From contig NZ_CP083740.1 of the NCBI RefSeq assembly GCF_020150455.1, positions 2,728,001 to 2,792,000 of the forward strand: a stretch of 64,000 nt of DNA, read 5' to 3'. Positions 63,605 to 64,000 of this stretch are shown here, one piece after another. The notes beneath the pieces were generated by a model, which was given only the letters and a program-made list of their open reading frames with translations, made no database searches and was not told the DNA's origin. Within the stretch, counting starts at the first letter, position 1, and the number at the start of each line of letters is the position of its first letter. Source of the stretch: Bremerella sp. TYQ1 (lineage in GTDB: Bacteria; Planctomycetota; Planctomycetia; Pirellulales; Pirellulaceae). Made by a program: the position numbers and the translations under genes.

Positions 63605-64000
63605 ATGAGTACTAACGAGTTATTGCCGCTATTTCGAAAGAATGAAGTACTTGCGATTACCTCGGAAGGTTACGACCAGATGGTTCGTATGGCGGAATCT
63701 GGAAAGAAGATGCGTGATGCCGCAGGGCCAGCGGCTCGAGGGACTGTTGCAGTTATCCCGATTAAAGGCCCGATTCTCTACTTCGATTCTTGGATGGGCG
63801 TCAATACGAACCGTATTGGCGATGCTATTGAGGCAGCCGCTGACAGCCCGAGAGTTTCCAAGATCGTTCTCGACATCGACAGTCCAGGCGGCACATCGTA
63901 CATGACGCAGGAACTATCAGATCGAATCCTTGTGGCTGGCGAAAAGAAGCGGATTGAAGCGGTTGCCAATCCTTTGTCGGCCTCTGCTGCCTACTGGATT
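63605..64000 (+). CDS. S49-type prohead protease (3' end outside the window)
   Basis: First 132 codons of a ClpP/SppA-fold serine protease, open to the right edge. GTVAVIPIKGPILYFDSW is the first strand of the fold, IVLDIDSPGGTSYM is the conserved oxyanion-loop motif, and NPLSASAAYWI carries the presumed nucleophile Ser127 (compare AASGGYW in SppA). In phages this enzyme matures the head by cleaving scaffold and coat proteins; its place just after the HK97 capsid and two unknown head-block genes fits. ATG 63605 has GAGG upstream. Confidence 0.88.
   Translation, partial: MSTNELLPLFRKNEVLAITSEGYDQMVRMAESGKKMRDAAGPAARGTVAVIPIKGPILYFDSWMGVNTNRIGDAIEAAADSPRVSKIVLDIDSPGGTSYMTQELSDRILVAGEKKRIEAVANPLSASAAYWI

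Overview
The window looks like chromosome of a planctomycete, probably a member of the Pirellulaceae (Blastopirellula/Bremerella/Rhodopirellula type). The evidence is the gene content: two PSD1 (DUF1549/DUF1553) plus DUF1501 gene pairs with CxxCH haem motifs and Tat signals, a giant PVC-type haem protein that starts with a DUF1080 domain, a DUF1559 prepilin-like protein next to a small lipoprotein, LamG proteins, and many short genes without strong Shine-Dalgarno sites. The genus is inference; no rRNA is present.

Layout from left to right. 1-7.0 kb: the end of a sugar-type MFS transporter, a metallo-beta-lactamase-fold hydrolase, a TIGR01777-type epimerase, a secreted LamG protein, an unknown protein and a DinB-like protein. 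7.1-10.4 kb: a tight pstSCAB phosphate-uptake operon with a Pho-box-like repeat upstream. 10.8-22 kb: a DEAD-box RNA helicase with a strong terminator, a choice-of-anchor-I beta-propeller protein, TPR, DUF2314-ankyrin and glycine-rich proteins, an NTF2-like protein and a YiaV/YiaW-like membrane pair. 21.5-26 kb: the first PSD1/DUF1501 pair. 26.2-28.4 kb: a TetR regulon (TetR, alpha/beta hydrolase, DUF1348 protein) with two copies of one operator. 29-33.6 kb: a small TPR gene behind a nested hairpin, a second alpha/beta hydrolase, and a YeiH-type anion exporter operon with a MarR regulator. 33.8-40 kb: an FAD/NAD(P) protein and the second PSD1/DUF1501 pair. 40-49.2 kb: a minus-strand run (haem/DUF1080 protein, Dabb protein, Tm-1-like protein, PEP-hydrolase-like TIM barrel, lipoprotein, DUF1559 protein) with a divergent AraC regulator; this looks like a catabolic locus for an unknown substrate. 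49.2-55 kb: a TetR-controlled RND efflux pair with two near-identical operators.

From about 55.6 kb to the right edge lies an integrated phage-like element. Its left end is a 3' fragment of a tRNA-Pro(GGG) gene that still carries its terminator, followed by a tyrosine integrase, two excisionase-like HTH genes, a lambda-O-like replication protein with four internal iterons (a candidate origin inside the gene), small unknown genes, an HK97-fold major capsid protein, two paralogous unknown proteins and an S49-type head protease that runs off the window. No tail or lysis genes are seen before the edge. The compact integrase / xis-like / replication / capsid / protease order resembles capsid-forming phage satellites, but a full prophage cannot be excluded without the sequence to the right.

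All calls rest on reading motifs and architecture by eye; no database search was possible. The start codons I moved inward are explained in each entry.
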